NCBI RefSeq assembly: GCF_014805685.1 | Contig: NC_060899.1 | Span: forward strand, 15,374,454 to 15,438,453 | Reading direction: 5' to 3' | DNA length: 64,000 nucleotides | Source: Silurus meridionalis | Lineage: Eukaryota > Chordata > Actinopteri > Siluriformes > Siluridae | Shown here: positions 11,563 through 24,400 of the stretch, one piece after another | How positions within the stretch are numbered: the stretch's first letter is position 1 | How the letters are laid out: each line of letters opens with the position of its first letter | The notes under the pieces: generated by a model | Told to the model about the DNA's origin: nothing | Databases searched by the model: none | The model's input: only the letters and a program-made list of their open reading frames with translations | Position numbers and translations under genes: made by a program

Positions 11563-14500
11563 GTATATAAATATACAGGTAGTCCCAGATTTACGATGGA
11601 GATGTCTACATACGTACGATAAACGGACACCAACAATAAACTGGGGGCGCGAGATTCGAACCGCGGTAAAACGGGGGATTACTGTAATTTAACACATTAC
11701 AGTACATAATTTAGCAAAGCAGAGCAATTTACACTACTGTACTGTATATACTTTACAGTATAAATGTTTGTGGCAGCGGGGGTCCACGAGTGAGGGCGGA
11801 GCCCAACGCATTTTGCTACAATGTCTGGTGCTATAAAAAAAGGACGGAGACAAAAGCTATTATTGAGCTTTGAAACGCCCCAAAAAATACGCGCTCTAAC
11901 AAGACAACTGCACCCTGTCGACCGCTGGCATCCCAATGTATCCTACCTGCTATATGAAAATAAATACAACTTTTTTTGCCTTTGCTATCGTCATCGCAAA
12001 ATAAGAAAAAACATCATAATTCAAACCATCGTAACTCGGGGTCTATCTATATATCAACCAATTAAGATTTTTCTTGAGTTTAGAAAAGAAAAAAGTCTGA
12101 TTTCTTGGTGCCAGGTCAACTCTCCTGATGATCAAGGTGTGTTGGAAGGGAATTGGTCGAGTAACTACGCGAACGGGACGTCCCCATTGTTATGGAACGG
12201 CAGTGTGGAAATTCTGAGGCAGTACCACAAAAGTGGAGGAAAGCCTGTTAAATATGGCCAGTGCTGGGTCTTTTCAGGGGTCACCAACACTGGTACAGTA
12301 CATGTGTACATATCATTTAATTAGTTCCTTTTTAGGATGACCACATCTTTCACTCGTTTGACCAATTCTCCACCCTCTCACCTCACCTATGTCCGGTTTT
12401 CCAGTCCTCAGGTGTTTGGGCATTCCCACCCGAAGTGTCACAAACTTCAGCTCGGCCCACGACACGGACGTTTCCTTGACGACCGATGTGTATTTTGATG
12501 AGAAAATGAATCCGATTGAGAAGCTCAACAACGACTCGATTTGGTACAAACACACAACATTCTTTTTGATCTCACAGTTGTGCAGAAATGCAATTCATTC
12601 CAAAGCAAAACGAAAGATCAAACCTGCAACACCATATATTTGGTGTTCAGGGAAAACCAATCATGTAATGACATTTTTTATGCTAATCATGAACTGATCG
12701 ATTTTCTCTATTCGATGTATCAAACAGAAGTATATTTTGTATACTTTCTCTGCAGGAATTTCCACGTGTGGAACGAATGCTGGATGGCCCGGTCTGATCT
12801 ACCAGATGGAATGGGGGGTTGGCAGGTTGTAGATGCCACACCTCAGGAGACAAGTCAGGGCATATTCTGCTGTGGCCCCATCCCTCTGGCAGCCATCCGG
12901 GATGGACTGGTCTATATGAAATACGATGCCCCGTTTGTTTTTGCTGAGGTATATAATCTAAAAATATCTTTGGATCATAGGAACAATAAAGCTCGGGCTA
13001 CTGTGGTAAGGAAAAACTCCTTATAAAACCTTATTTAACTCCGTATAAAGAAGAAACCTCAAAAGGAACCAGACTCAAAAGTGAAACCCATCCTTATTTG
13101 GGTGATATCAAGAGTGTGTTTATAAATCATAAAAACAAGCCAAAACACCAGAAAGTGAGAACCACCATGAGCATCGGAGTGAGTGATTATGAGTAACGTC
13201 CTTCCTACAGTCTTATATAGTCAGTTGATGTTGTGCAACCAGGAGCTACAGAACAACTCACAGAATAGCTCAACATCTGAGATCATCATAGATCCAACAG
13301 AACAGTTCAAACAGTCCGAAGCTAAAACCTAGTATTTTCTGACCACTAGGAAGCTGAGAATGCTAAAATAATGAAGTTCTCCAAGTACCAAGAAAGTTTA
13401 GATAAAGGTTCTACTAAAATCCAGTTGTAGATTTCAGAACAAAGATAGTAGTAATAGCTGATAGTGTTTGTGTGATTGTAGGTGAACAGCGACAGGATCG
13501 TCTGGCAGAGACAAAGTAACGGCACCTTCACTCAAATCTCCTGTGAGAAGAATGTGGTGGGCAAAAATATCAGCACCAAAGCAGTGGGTTCTGACCTCAG
13601 AGTGGACATCACACACCTTTACAAACATCCAGAAGGTAAAACCACTCAACAAATAATTTTTGCTGCCATATTTACCCTGTTGGGGAAGAGGTAGCACAGT
13701 AGAAAAGATGTTGGACTTTGATCTGAAGGTTGTTAGTTCAAATCCCAGTACCACCAAGCTGCCACTTCTGGACCCTCGAACAACGTCCTTAACCCTCAGT
13801 TGCTCAGATGTATAACTGAGATAACTCTAAGTCACTCTAAAAAAGATGTCCACCAAATGCTGTAAATGTAAATTTTGGTTTATATTTCTTTTTCCCACTG
13901 TTAACATCATTAGGGTCTGAAGCCGAGCGAATCGCCGTGGAAACTGCTTCCTCTTATGGCTCTAGGCCTAATACCTACCCCTGTGCCGTGGACAAGGATG
14001 TCACATTAGCGGTCACTGTGGACGAGGTGGGGCAGTGGGTGGGCGAGGATGCTCGGCTCTCCTTCATCGTGAACAATGGGAGCTCTGAGACGCGCAGCAT
14101 CAAGCTCTACTGCCAGGTGGCGATCATGTACTATACTGGCGTGCTCAAGGGCACAGTGAAGAAGGAGGAAATCTCAGTGAAGCTCAATCCCAAAGAAGGT
14201 GGGCGATCATTCAGAACATAATTCTGAATGTTTTTGAGAACTGTATAACTTCAGATTTTCTTGATACCCTTACAGTCAAGACACAGGTGTGGACCGTTCC
14301 ATATGATCAGTACAAGGACCAGCTGGTGGACCACTCTTCCCTGATGCTCACTGTGCTTGGACGAGTCACTGAGACCAAGCAGGTTCTGGCCATCAGGCAC
14401 AGCTTCCGCCTGCGTACGCCCGACATCATCCTCACCGTAAGTTCTCGAGAGGCTCCCATGATTGGCACTACGCTGAACGTTTTAGTCAGGAGTCTCTTCA

Positions 14501-16031
14501 GCAAGTTTAGATTATACTGTTGAGGGAAGAAGATCCAAATACAACATAATGTGGGATTCCGAAGCAATGTTCCATCTCAAAAGTCTAATATTTTCAAGTG
14601 TTTTATTTCTTTTACACCACAGTGAATCAGTACATTTATTCCAGAAGTTCTCAGCTGTAAGATATTCTTTCAGCAGCCTAACGGTTTTCTCTCTCTCACT
14701 TTAATGAGGCAAAAAATAAATGAGGTCCTCCATCCTGAAGACCTTGCCATGACTGAAGCCATACTGACTGTTAAAAATTGCTGATACTTCAGACTCCTGC
14801 CACAAATGTTAACTGATTACTTCCTTATAGAAAGTTTCCCTATAACACCAGCTACACCTACACGATCACGTATGAGTGCATTGATATAAACAAAACTGTT
14901 GAGGAAAAATTACTAAACACCTTCTGACCAATCCGATTCAAGAAATCAGCAGAGATGTGATGCAAGCAGGAAACATCCAGATACTGTTTCTTCATTGCAT
15001 TCCCATAGGACACTGATGTTAGGTACAGGTTTGCAGCTTTATATTGAACTTAGTAAATTCAAATGGACAAAGTGTATTAATGATGCAATTCTGCTTTACA
15101 GCCTGTAGGAGACGCCGTGGTGGGGACCGAGATGGCGGTAAAAATCACCTTTAAGAACCCACTGTCGCGTGTCCTGAAGAACGTCACACTCCGCATCCAG
15201 GGCTTGGGCTTGCTGAAAGTGAAAGACATCCGCTATGGGTGAAGCATATGGACTTTTAAAGCTCATTTCAAAATGTTCTGGAAAATAATTACATTTTATT
15301 TGTAGCATGTGCAACCGTACGATGACTTGTTTGTGCCGTAGATATAAAAAAATAAATAGAATAAAAAGAAAAGCATAATATGATAAATCTGTAATTACAA
15401 TCGAATAAAAATCCACATTTATTTGAAATTAATAGTCAGGTTTCAAGGAGGAAGGTTTTAGTTTTTTGCGCTGTGTAATGCGCTGCCGGATTTGAGGCGC
15501 TGCCGGATTTGAGGCACTGCCGGATTTGAGGCACTGGTGGATTTGTGCCCATTTTGGCTTTTCCCTGAAAAACTTTGCATTTAATTTGTATTTTCATTAC
15601 ACACACACACACTAAATTCTTTATGATTTTATTTAAATACAGACGCTTTTTCATTCTATTGTAAATTCTATTATTTTTCCTTTTTTTATTCTATTTTAAT
15701 CCGTCTCTCATTCAACACTTAAATTAAAATTTCATCTATTTTTAAAAATTCTTCTTTATTTCACAGCAGCTCACAGCAAATGAAAGCAGCTCACTGCATG
15801 TTGTATAGTGTATAGTTGTGTGCTTGTGTATTGACAAAATTGAATTTGTGCCTCATACATTGACACAATCATTCCTTCCCATCCAGTGATATTGGCAGCC
15901 TGAAGACCATCACGCTGACGGAGAAGTTCACTCCCAACTTATCTGGGCTGAGGAAGCTCCTGGCATCTCTGGACTGTCAGCAGCTCACGCAGGTCCACGG
16001 CGTCGCCGACATCCTCGTCAAGGAGAAGTAA
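9716..16031 (+). CDS. Transglutaminase, TGM1-like, tandem copy 1
   Basis: Calcium-dependent protein-glutamine gamma-glutamyltransferase. Coding exons: 9716-9821, 9946-10137, 10789-11040, 11123-11241, 11354-11461, 12115-12292, 12405-12543, 12756-12948, 13482-13635, 13914-14198, 14276-14436, 15102-15238, 15887-16031; together 2169 bases, 722 residues, no frame breaks. Order: short N-terminal exon, N-terminal beta-sandwich ([17 protein letters not shown]), catalytic core, two C-terminal beta-barrels. The catalytic triad is Cys309 (YGQCWVF), His368 (NFHVWNE) and Asp391 (VVDATPQE). The spacing of 59 and 82 residues equals that of human TGM1 (C377/H436/D459). The start follows an acceptor (TTTAG|A ATG). 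The N-terminus has one Cys, not a cysteine cluster, so the enzyme is probably not palmitoyl-anchored. Fish carry several TGM1-like paralogues; which one this is cannot be decided here. Confidence 0.93.
10260..10303. repeat. (TAA)n microsatellite in intron 2 of copy 1
   Basis: Run of ATA/TAA trinucleotides in TGM1-like copy 1. Confidence 0.8.
10366..10540 (+). repeat. tRNA-derived SINE in intron 2 of copy 1
   Basis: Carries an A-box-like TAGCTCAGGGGTTA, a B-box-like GAGTTCAAATCCC and the block GAGCAAGGCCCTTAACTC, then a tail ending CATCTGCCATAAATGTAAA. Related copies are at 13690-13872 (+), 23007-23050 (+, truncated) and 31468-31592 (-). Confidence 0.75.
11491..11550. repeat. (AT)n microsatellite in intron 5 of copy 1
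   Basis: About 60 bases of alternating A and T, starting some 30 bases after the exon 5 donor. Copy 3 has an (AT)n run in the same intron (33473-33530). Confidence 0.95.
11576..12045. mobile_element. DNA-transposon remnant (pogo/Tigger-like ends) in intron 5 of copy 1
   Basis: The left end CAGGTAGTCCCAGATTTACG and the right end GTAACTCGGGGTCT form imperfect inverted repeats. An open stretch from 11821 ([16 protein letters not shown]) could be the degraded start of a transposase, but it runs into the TGM exon and is not a gene. Superfamily is inferred from the ends only. Confidence 0.45.
13690..13872 (+). repeat. tRNA-derived SINE in intron 9 of copy 1
   Basis: Same family as 10366-10540: A-box-like GGTAGCACAGTAG, B-box-like TAGTTCAAATCCC, the block CCACCAAGCTGCCAC, and the tail CACCAAATGCTGTAAATGTA. 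Confidence 0.75.
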
Positions 16032-16126
16032 AGATGCGCAGGAGAGCGTCAACTCGAGCGCACAGGTTATCTGGTGCTACGCTTAATGCATTTAGGAATG
16101 AAGTTCTTCTGCTGATTTCTTACAAA

Positions 16127-16132
16127 AATAAA
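16127..16132 (+). terminator. Polyadenylation signal, TGM1-like copy 1
   Basis: AATAAA about 95 bases after the TAA stop, followed by a T-rich tract at 16141-16168. Confidence 0.6.
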
Positions 16133-18289
16133 GATAATCGTTGTTTTTTTGTATTTTTTTTTTCTTTTGATAGCACGCTTATTAATTAGCACACGTCACA
16201 AAGAAAAACATTCTGAAGCAAGTCACAATATTTCTTATATCCACGTATTATTCATATCTGGGTTAAGGATTATGCTTATGTGCTTTTCCTTTTGCACTAA
16301 ATCTGCTGATAAACCAGAGAAAAGAAAAGAAACCATTCATGTTCCATGTTTTTATTTAAAATCTATCAACGCAAAGTTCATAAATAATGTATGTAATGTA
16401 ACAGATGTGGTTGTATGAAATTCTCTCATCACTTGAACTATGAAACCCAAAACATGTTCCAACTTGACAATACCCCCGTGCACAAAGCCATCTCCATGAA
16501 GATCTGCTTTACATTGGGTTTGATTTGATCTTAAATGGCCGGTAATAAATAATAATAAACATATTTTACATTGAACTCTTTATATTATATTATATTATAT
16601 TAAAATGCATTATATATTATAAATACATCCCTAGTAGTCGGTTGAAGAACCATTGCAGCCTCGGGGATTGAGGGATTTTCTAACATTCTGCATGGCAAAT
16701 CCTCATAAGCCGGGTCAGGTTGGATGGGGAGCGTCAGTGGAGACTTTCGGGTCTTTCCAGAGGGCAGGGCTCTGGCTAAGCCACTTTAGGACATTCACAG
16801 AGCAGACTCTTAGCCACTCCTGTGCTGCTTTTATGGATTTTTTTTTTTAATTCCACCACTTTTTGTCAGCCTGCTTGCTTGTGTCATATTGAATTTCAAT
16901 GCTTTCGGTAAATATATATATGTATATACCAGGTTCTGCACTGGAATTGGAAGCAGGATGCCTTTGCACTGGAAGTGATTTTGATTATTCCATATTTACA
17001 ACCAAAATCTTTGACTATCATCTCTATCATAAAGATCTACATTATAGATCATATTCCTCGAATGTTTTGGCAAGATTTGATATGCTTCTCTGCCTATTAT
17101 CTTTGTTGATAAGTAATAATAATGGTTCAGTTCAAGGCAGGTGAGATGGTACGAGACAAAGGGAGGAGACAGCCTGTCTGATGTGTTATCCAGAAATCTG
17201 ACATTTGAGTCAAAGTCCAATGAACATGACTGACAGCGATGCCACAATCTCTCACGCAGCAAAGCAAGAGTAATTTTGGTTTCCATTTAGATTTGAGTTG
17301 TGCAAGTTAGAAGAATATTGTGCAACAATTTGAATAATCTTCAATCAATCAATCAATCAAATTGTATTTATAGAGCGCCTTAAAACAATCAAAAGGAGCA
17401 CAAGGTGCTTTCCAGTAACATCAATAGACAACAAAATATAACAAACACAATGTGCATAAAATAGCAGTCGAATCAGAGGCTACGTGGTAAAAGCTTGTAT
17501 GAATAAATGTGTTTTTAACTGCGATTTAAAAACACTCAGATCACAGTGATGCTTCGTAGGTGTGCTGGACGTGCGTTCCACAGCTTTCAGTCTTCAGTCT
17601 ATGAAAAAAAGTACAGCGTCAACTGACTTTTCCACCCGTATGTGACACTTTCCCAGCATTGTTACCACATATAGGACTCAACATGACATCCCAACATGAC
17701 AATGCCCCCATGCACAAAGCCATCTCCATGAAGACATGCGTTACAAGGGTTAGAGTGGAAGATCTGTTATAGAGCTCCAACCCTACTGAACACCTTTGGA
17801 ATGAATGTGAACTCTGACTGCACATGTGACCCCCTCACCTCACCTCACCTGACTTTACTAACACCCTTGTAGCTGAATCTCCACAAGCACACTCCAATAT
17901 CTAGTAGAACATCTTCCTAGTAAAGTCAAGACTATTGTGGAATAGAATGTCAGGTTTCTGCAAACATTTATCCATATTTTATAACTCCAGAAGTTCTCTC
18001 TAACAATCAACAAGCAGAACTGCCAGGTTTTGTCTCTCTGCACTGTTGATGGGCTTTGGAACAAGTTCCTGGTAAAGAAACCTGATTTGACCTGCCCAAG
18101 TTCTGATAAATTGGATTTAATAGCTGTTTTTTCAGCACAGTTCAAAACAATCAAGCCTTCTCACGAACCCTGTATACTTTTTGCGTTTTCGTTGCAAGAG
18201 TTTAAAAGACTCACGTAAAAACCAGGGAGGTCATTTTTATGAGGTTGATTTCGATGCTTCTGCTGGAGATGATGAATGTATGCACTTTT

Positions 18290-18594
18290 GCACATCGCTC
18301 TGGACAAGACAGGAGGTGGAGCTGGAGGTAGCAGAGCTGAAGATGTTGAGGTTTTCGTTAGAAGTAACGACGATGGACAGGATTAGAAATGAGTTTATTA
18401 GAGGGACAGCGCATGTAGGACGTTTTGGAGACGAGGTGAGGGAGGTGAGATTGAGATGGTTTGGACATGTGCAGAGGAGGGACATGGGGTATATCAGTAG
18501 GAGAACACTGAGGATGGAGACACCAGGAAGGAGAAAAAGAGGCGAGTGGCGACCCCTAATGGGAAAAGCTGAAATAATAATAATAAGAGCATCA
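18290..18594 (+). mobile_element. LINE 3' end (non-LTR retrotransposon) fragment, + strand
   Basis: The frame translates to the C-terminal part of a reverse-transcriptase protein: TTMDRIRNEFIRGTAHVG, then RLRWFGHVQRRDMGYISRR, ending near CTAATGGGAAAAGCTGAAA and an (ATA)n tail. The frame is broken upstream. The same family is at 37148-37640 and 27817-28215, both on the - strand. RTE-type origin is likely but not proven. Confidence 0.7.
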
Positions 18595-19602
18595 TAATGA
18601 TTATGAAAAGGTGATTCTTGTTCTGTTTTTTGTGGCAGAATTCTGTTTTTGTTTTTTCTAGATTTCTTTTCTGCAGTTTAAGATGGCACCACCGTTAATC
18701 AGGTTACAGACTGAGCTGAAGGTCAGGGAAGTAAGAACACCAGATGATTACTGTTAAGGCTGCAATCTGGGAATGTGTCAACGCCTATCTAGAAAATGAA
18801 GAAATTCGACATTTTTTTTTACTGTCAAAACCAAATGACCATAACTGATGAGGGTCGCACAAAATGTTTATTGTTTTAAGAGCAAAAACATTTCACTGCG
18901 ATTATTTTCAAACGAATGCAATCATTGAGATGATGCGGGACTCTTTGACATCGCCAACATACGTGATTGATTTCAGACCACATAGACAAGTTTACGCATG
19001 GCTTCAGTGTTCAGAGTGTTCAAGTTCACTATTCTCAAGATCTTGCTCTCCAAATGATGTGAACCAGCTGCATGAAGATCTGGTGTACATGCTTTGGAGA
19101 GGAAGATCTTGCTGCTATAGAGCTCTGATCTCATCCCTACTGAACACCTTTGGGATGCATATGAATGCTGACTGCACCCCAGATCTCCTCACCTGACATT
19201 ACTAACACCCGTGTGGCTGATCAACACAAATATCCATTAGCACACTCCAAAATCTAGTGGAACATCTTCCCAGAAGAGTGGAGGGAATTAGAAGTGCAAA
19301 TTTGGACTAAATGTGGAATGCAATGCTCATAAATCACATACCGTACTTATGAGCAGGTGACTTAATACTTTTGGAAATAGAGTGTATCTCATGGACAATC
19401 ACAAAAACAGAAGAACTACTGTATTTCTGTGAAAACCAAAGTAAAACTTTTCATGTCCCAAACACATGGAACGCTTAGCATTTACTTCACAAACGTTGAG
19501 GGACTGAGAGTCTCCTTTTACACCTGGTGTAAGCGTGAGTGAGAACCGGCAAATCAAAAGCCAGTTTTTTAAGCATCCTGTGTAGAAATATGTCTGATGT
19601 CC

Positions 19603-19662
<60 letters not shown>

Positions 19663-20157
19663 TGGACATTCGGTGCCATCCAGATAAGGATTTTCCTTTT
19701 GAGTCTGGTTCCTCTTGATGCCATTTTAGGGAGTTCTTCACGTCACCACAGTCGCCACTGGGACACTCATTAAGGACCAAACTTACAATCATAAGGAACA
19801 ACCCTTTAACCACAGAAGTTATACATAATAATTTATCTATAAAGTCTTTTATACGACTTTATAACCGCTTTGTCTCTGGAAAGCATTTTTGAGACAATTT
19901 GCTCATTCAATTCACTTTCATTTAAATAAAAATGCTCTGCAAATGAAAATGATTTGAATATGTAAATGACATTAAAATAAACTTAAAATTTATTCAAATC
20001 ACTGGATGCAGTTTTGATCAATAGATTCTCCCACAGCAATGTGTTAGGAAAATGCGATATGCTCATTAATAACTCGTGAATCAGTGAGCGAGAGTCGAAT
20101 TAAAACCTGAACTAATGGATCCAAGTACTTTTTTATGTGTGTATATAAATATATATA

Positions 20158-20517
20158 CAGGTGCATCTCAATAAATTAGAATATCATTAAAAAGATGATT
20201 TATCTTCTTCATGATTGTGGAGCCTGAACCAGACTGAGACACCATTTAAAGGCTCAGGAAACCTTTGCAGGTGTTGGGATTTAATGAGTTGATCAGAGTG
20301 AGACACCACGAGGCTCCAATATTGAACTTTTTTGCAATATTCTAATTTTCGGAGATACTGAATTTTGGGTTTTCATTAACTGTAAGCCAAAATCATCACA
20401 ATTTAAAGAAATAAACACTTCAGTCTGTGTGCAATGAATCTATATAATGTACGAGTTTCACTTTTTGTATAAATAAATCGACTTTTTAATATATTCTAGT
20501 TTATTGAGATGCACCTG
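20158..20517. mobile_element. MITE with near-perfect terminal inverted repeats
   Basis: Element of 360 bases. Its first ~37 bases (from CAGGTGCATCTCAATAAA) are inverted at its end (TTTATTGAGATGCACCTG) with only a few mismatches. It has no coding capacity. It is flanked by TA-rich sequence, so target-site duplication cannot be read with certainty. Confidence 0.8.
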
Positions 20518-20677
20518 CATATAAACCCACAACTTTACACGTCTGCACGACTCATTTACATGATGGCATTTGGGAGACACCCTTATTCCAAGTGATGGAC
20601 ATCTGACAGGGTGATGAGATAAGATGAGATGAGGAGTTAAAGGGTGTGTCTGTGAATATGTATGTACTGTATGTGTG

Positions 20678-20685
20678 TATATATA
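20678..20685 (+). promoter_or_regulatory. TATA box of TGM1-like copy 2
   Basis: TATATATA about 90 bases before the donor AAGCAG|GTAAGA at 20771. The implied non-coding first exon is roughly 20710-20770, matching the organisation of copies 1 and 3. Confidence 0.5.
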
Positions 20686-20982
20686 GACATCATCTACAGT
20701 GAAAGGTATCTTCCAGCTTTATTTGCTGCAGTAAACAAGAAATACAGTCAGACCCAAGAACAGGAAGCAGGTAAGACCGACCCTTTACACATGCTTTATT
20801 ATGCTTGTTGATTGAATTCAATTTAGTCAATTTAAATGCATGAGTTTTTCCGTGATACCAGAGAGCTAATGATGGACCTTGATTGAAAATGCATATACAA
20901 TCAAAACATTTAAATAATTGTTAATCAGACAGAAATCCTTCAACTTTTCATCACTATGGCTTGCTGTGTAATTTTCCCCAGC

Positions 20983-21424
20983 ATGTGTACTGTTGGACGT
21001 TTCCCAGGGCATTGCGGTGTGATCGATGACCTCTATGGCACGCCATCGATGGTGTATCCGGGCGGTGAGTCTCGAAGCAGCAAAGTCGCAAAACATTTAA
21101 AAAAATCTGTATACTTCTACTGTCAAATTGTCACTTTTTGCCCACCCACTCTCTCTCTCTCGCTCTCTGTCTGTTGAAGGTCCTTTATCAGTGCTCTCTG
21201 TAGACCTCCTGCAATCCAAAACAGGTCGAAATCGCACGGAACATCACACGGACCGTTACCAAAGCGATGACCTTATCGTTCGTCGAGGGCAGAGCTTTGA
21301 GATCGAGATTGAGCTCTCAAGAGCTTTTAAGCCAAATACTGACCAACTGCAGCTCCTTCTCAATCTTGGTTTGTATTATTAGTAAGCAATTAACACTATC
21401 TTGATGGCCATTGTGGGTTTATCC

Positions 21425-21487
<63 letters not shown>

Positions 21488-24400
21488 CTGTGTGCATGTT
21501 GCAGGCTCTGTGCCCCTGTCAAGAGGCACCTTTGTGAGTGTTCCTCTAGTTAGCGGGTTTCAGGGCAATTACTGGGAGGCCAAAATCATCTTACAAGCCA
21601 ACAATATGATCACCCTGTCCGTCATCTCTCCATCGAACGCTCTGATTGGACAATATGAGCTCCAGATAAAAACAGGAGGCAGCATTTTCAAGACAGAAAG
21701 TGATATCATCCTGCTGTTTAACCCCTGGTGCCCGGGTAAGCATGGGCAAATAATATGATCTTCATCTGAACTGTAAACTGCACACAAATTAGTTAAAAAC
21801 AACTCGGTTTCTCTCCGTCCGTCCCTTTTAGATGACGCCGTGTTTCTGGGGAATGAGGACGAGAGGAAAGAATATGTTCTGAATGATATGGGGACGATTT
21901 ACATGGGAAACCCGTATCAGATTGAGGAAAGGATGTGGATCTTTGGACAGGTGTTACCCTTTATTTCTTACATCCTCTTCTGCATCCTACTACCAATCAC
22001 AGTATCATCAGTTAATGAAAGTTGATCATAATATTCTCGTATATGTGAATATGCACATGTTGGAGTGTAATGGTGTATTATGCAATGTGAAGTTTAATGA
22101 AGGGATTCTGGCAGCATGTCTGTTCCTACTGAAGAAGAGTCAAGCCCCTGCTTCTGGTTGGGGAGACCCCGTGAACATCACCAGAGTCGTGTCAGCCATA
22201 GTAAGTACATTTCACATGAATAAAGCATACTGAAGATGTAGCTGTAGAATACCTTAATTGGATTGTTTGTGCCTGGTAATTATCAAACACGTCAGCATTT
22301 AAAAACGATATGATCACATGTCAATCAATTGTAGTGAGGTGAAGCATTGCTTACTCAAAACATTAAGATTTTTTTCCTCAGAAACTTCCTAACGTTTACC
22401 TCATTACTTAAAACACCTGGCTTCTATTCGCTAATCAGATTTCAGCAGGCACCGGTTAGGCGTGGAGATGGAAATGACAGGTTCATCAATGACTCAGTAT
22501 CAATCCTGAATTGTATATGCTGGAAAAGAAATGATGATCTCTCACCTCCAGGTCAATTGTAACGACGATGAAGGTGTGCTGATAGGCAACTGGTCTGGTA
22601 TGTATGCGGATGGAACTTCCCCATCAGCATGGAATAGCAGTGTGGACATTCTGATGCAGTACCATGATAAAAAAGTGCCTGTCAAATATGGCCAGTGCTG
22701 GGTCTTCTCAGGGATCACCACTACAGGTAAGGGTTGACCATCATTGACCATTCATGATAGCTCTCTTCTGCCTCTCAATCCTCTTTTTCTCACTCTCTAA
22801 CTGTCTCTCTGTACACCGCCCCCCATCCCAGTTCTCAGGTGTTTGGGCATTCCCACTCGCAGCGTCACAAACTTCAGCTCTGCCCACGACACAGACAATT
22901 CCTTGACCACTGATGTGTATGTTGACGAGAATATGAGGCCGATTAAGAGTCTCAGCACCGATTCCATTTGGTACAAACACGCCATTCTGATTTCCGACAT
23001 TTTACATCATCTCAGGTGGTAGCTTAGGGGTTAAGGCATTGTTTCTGATCTTTTTCTTACGCTCTCATTCTCTCTGCAGGAATTTTCACGTATGGAACGA
23101 CTGCTGGATGGCCCGCCCTGACCTCCCATCTGGCATGGGGGGCTGGCAGGCTGTAGACGCAACACCCCAAGAGACTAGTCAGGGCACATTCCGCTGTGGC
23201 CCCGCCCCCTTGTCAGCCATCCGTGAAGGACTTGTCTATGTCAAATATGATGCAGCATTCATCTTTGCTGAGGTAAAGCCAAATTGTTCAATTATATCTT
23301 TTAGATTTTCAAGTTCTAAATCTGGTGGAACCCTGCAATGTTCTCTGTAGAATCCAGCAATAAAAGCAATTTCTGCTTCTAGAAGTTTCCAAAGACTTCA
23401 GTAACCGTTGACTGTCGGTTTGTAGGTGAACAGTGACAGGATATACTGGCAAAAAAAGCCGGACGGCACCTTCACCCAGATCTCCTGTGAGAAGAATGTG
23501 GTGGGACAAAAGATTAGCACCAAGGCAGTTGGCTGCTATCGCAGAGAGGACATCACACACCTCTACAAACACCCAGAGGGTATAAACACTACATACACTT
23601 AATAACTTCTGTCTTTTTTTCACCAATATTTTTTGCTTCCGTGAATAAAATCTTTTGCTGATATTCACTTAGGATCTGAAGCAGAACGAACCGCGGTGAA
23701 AACCGCTTCCCGCTACGGCTCGCGGCCAAACACCTACTCCTGCGATGTTGACAAAGACGTCACATTAAACATTGAAATTAATAAGAAGGAGCTTCAGATA
23801 GGCCAAAACGCTCAGCTGACCATCATTTTGAAGAACAGGAGCTTAGAGAGACGTAGTATCGTTCTTTACTGTCAGGTGGCGGTCATGTACTATACTGGAG
23901 TGCAGAAAAGCATTGTGCAGCGCGATGAGATATCGCTGAGTCTCAGACCCAATGAAGGTGGGAGACCACTCAGAGCAAACCTTAATATAAATGTTGGATC
24001 AACACAAGTAACCTGAACAGATTAACTTCGCCTTGCTTTCCTCTGTTTCTTGCTGTAGAACGTAAACTTGATCACCCTCTGCTTTATGAAAAGTACAAGG
24101 ACCAGCTGGTGGACCAGGCAGCACTGATGCTCACTGCAACTGGACAAGTCACTGAGACCAAACAGGTTCTGGCCACCCAGTTTAACTTCCGTCTGCGAAC
24201 ACCAGGCTTCATCATTACTGTAAGTCCTCAAATAAACCCATTTGAGCTTTGATCAATGTGTAGATAAAGGTACAAAATCAGCAGACAAGATTCAGATTCT
24301 GTGAAGGAAGATCAGGCATACAACAAAAAGGATATCGATAGAGCAAACTAGAATCAGAAGTAAAGTAAAATAGGTCGAGATTCAAGTAACAAACAAGATA

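Larger units (their letters stand above)
16170..20670. other. Intergenic region between TGM copies 1 and 2, repeats only
   Basis: Contains partial DNA-transposon copies (16440-16530, 17600-17990, 19050-19385) and a dispersed repeat at 17344-17590 with ATTGTATTTATAGAGCGCCT. It also holds a LINE 3' fragment, an (AT)n run at 19605-19659, a copy of the GAGTCTGGTTCCTCT repeat at 19697-19990, and a MITE at 20158. No host exon was recognised. Confidence 0.6.

Noticed and set aside
11821..12324. 167-codon frame before TGM copy 1 exon 6
   Set aside because: The first part is transposon remnant and intron; the real exon begins at 12115 after an acceptor.
18181..18597. 138-codon frame as a host gene
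   Set aside because: It is a LINE 3' fragment, repeated at 37148-37640 and 27817-28215.
20956..20982. Upstream in-frame ATG for TGM copy 2
   Set aside because: It would place coding sequence inside the probable acceptor tract; copy 1 starts right after its acceptor, and 20983 matches that pattern.
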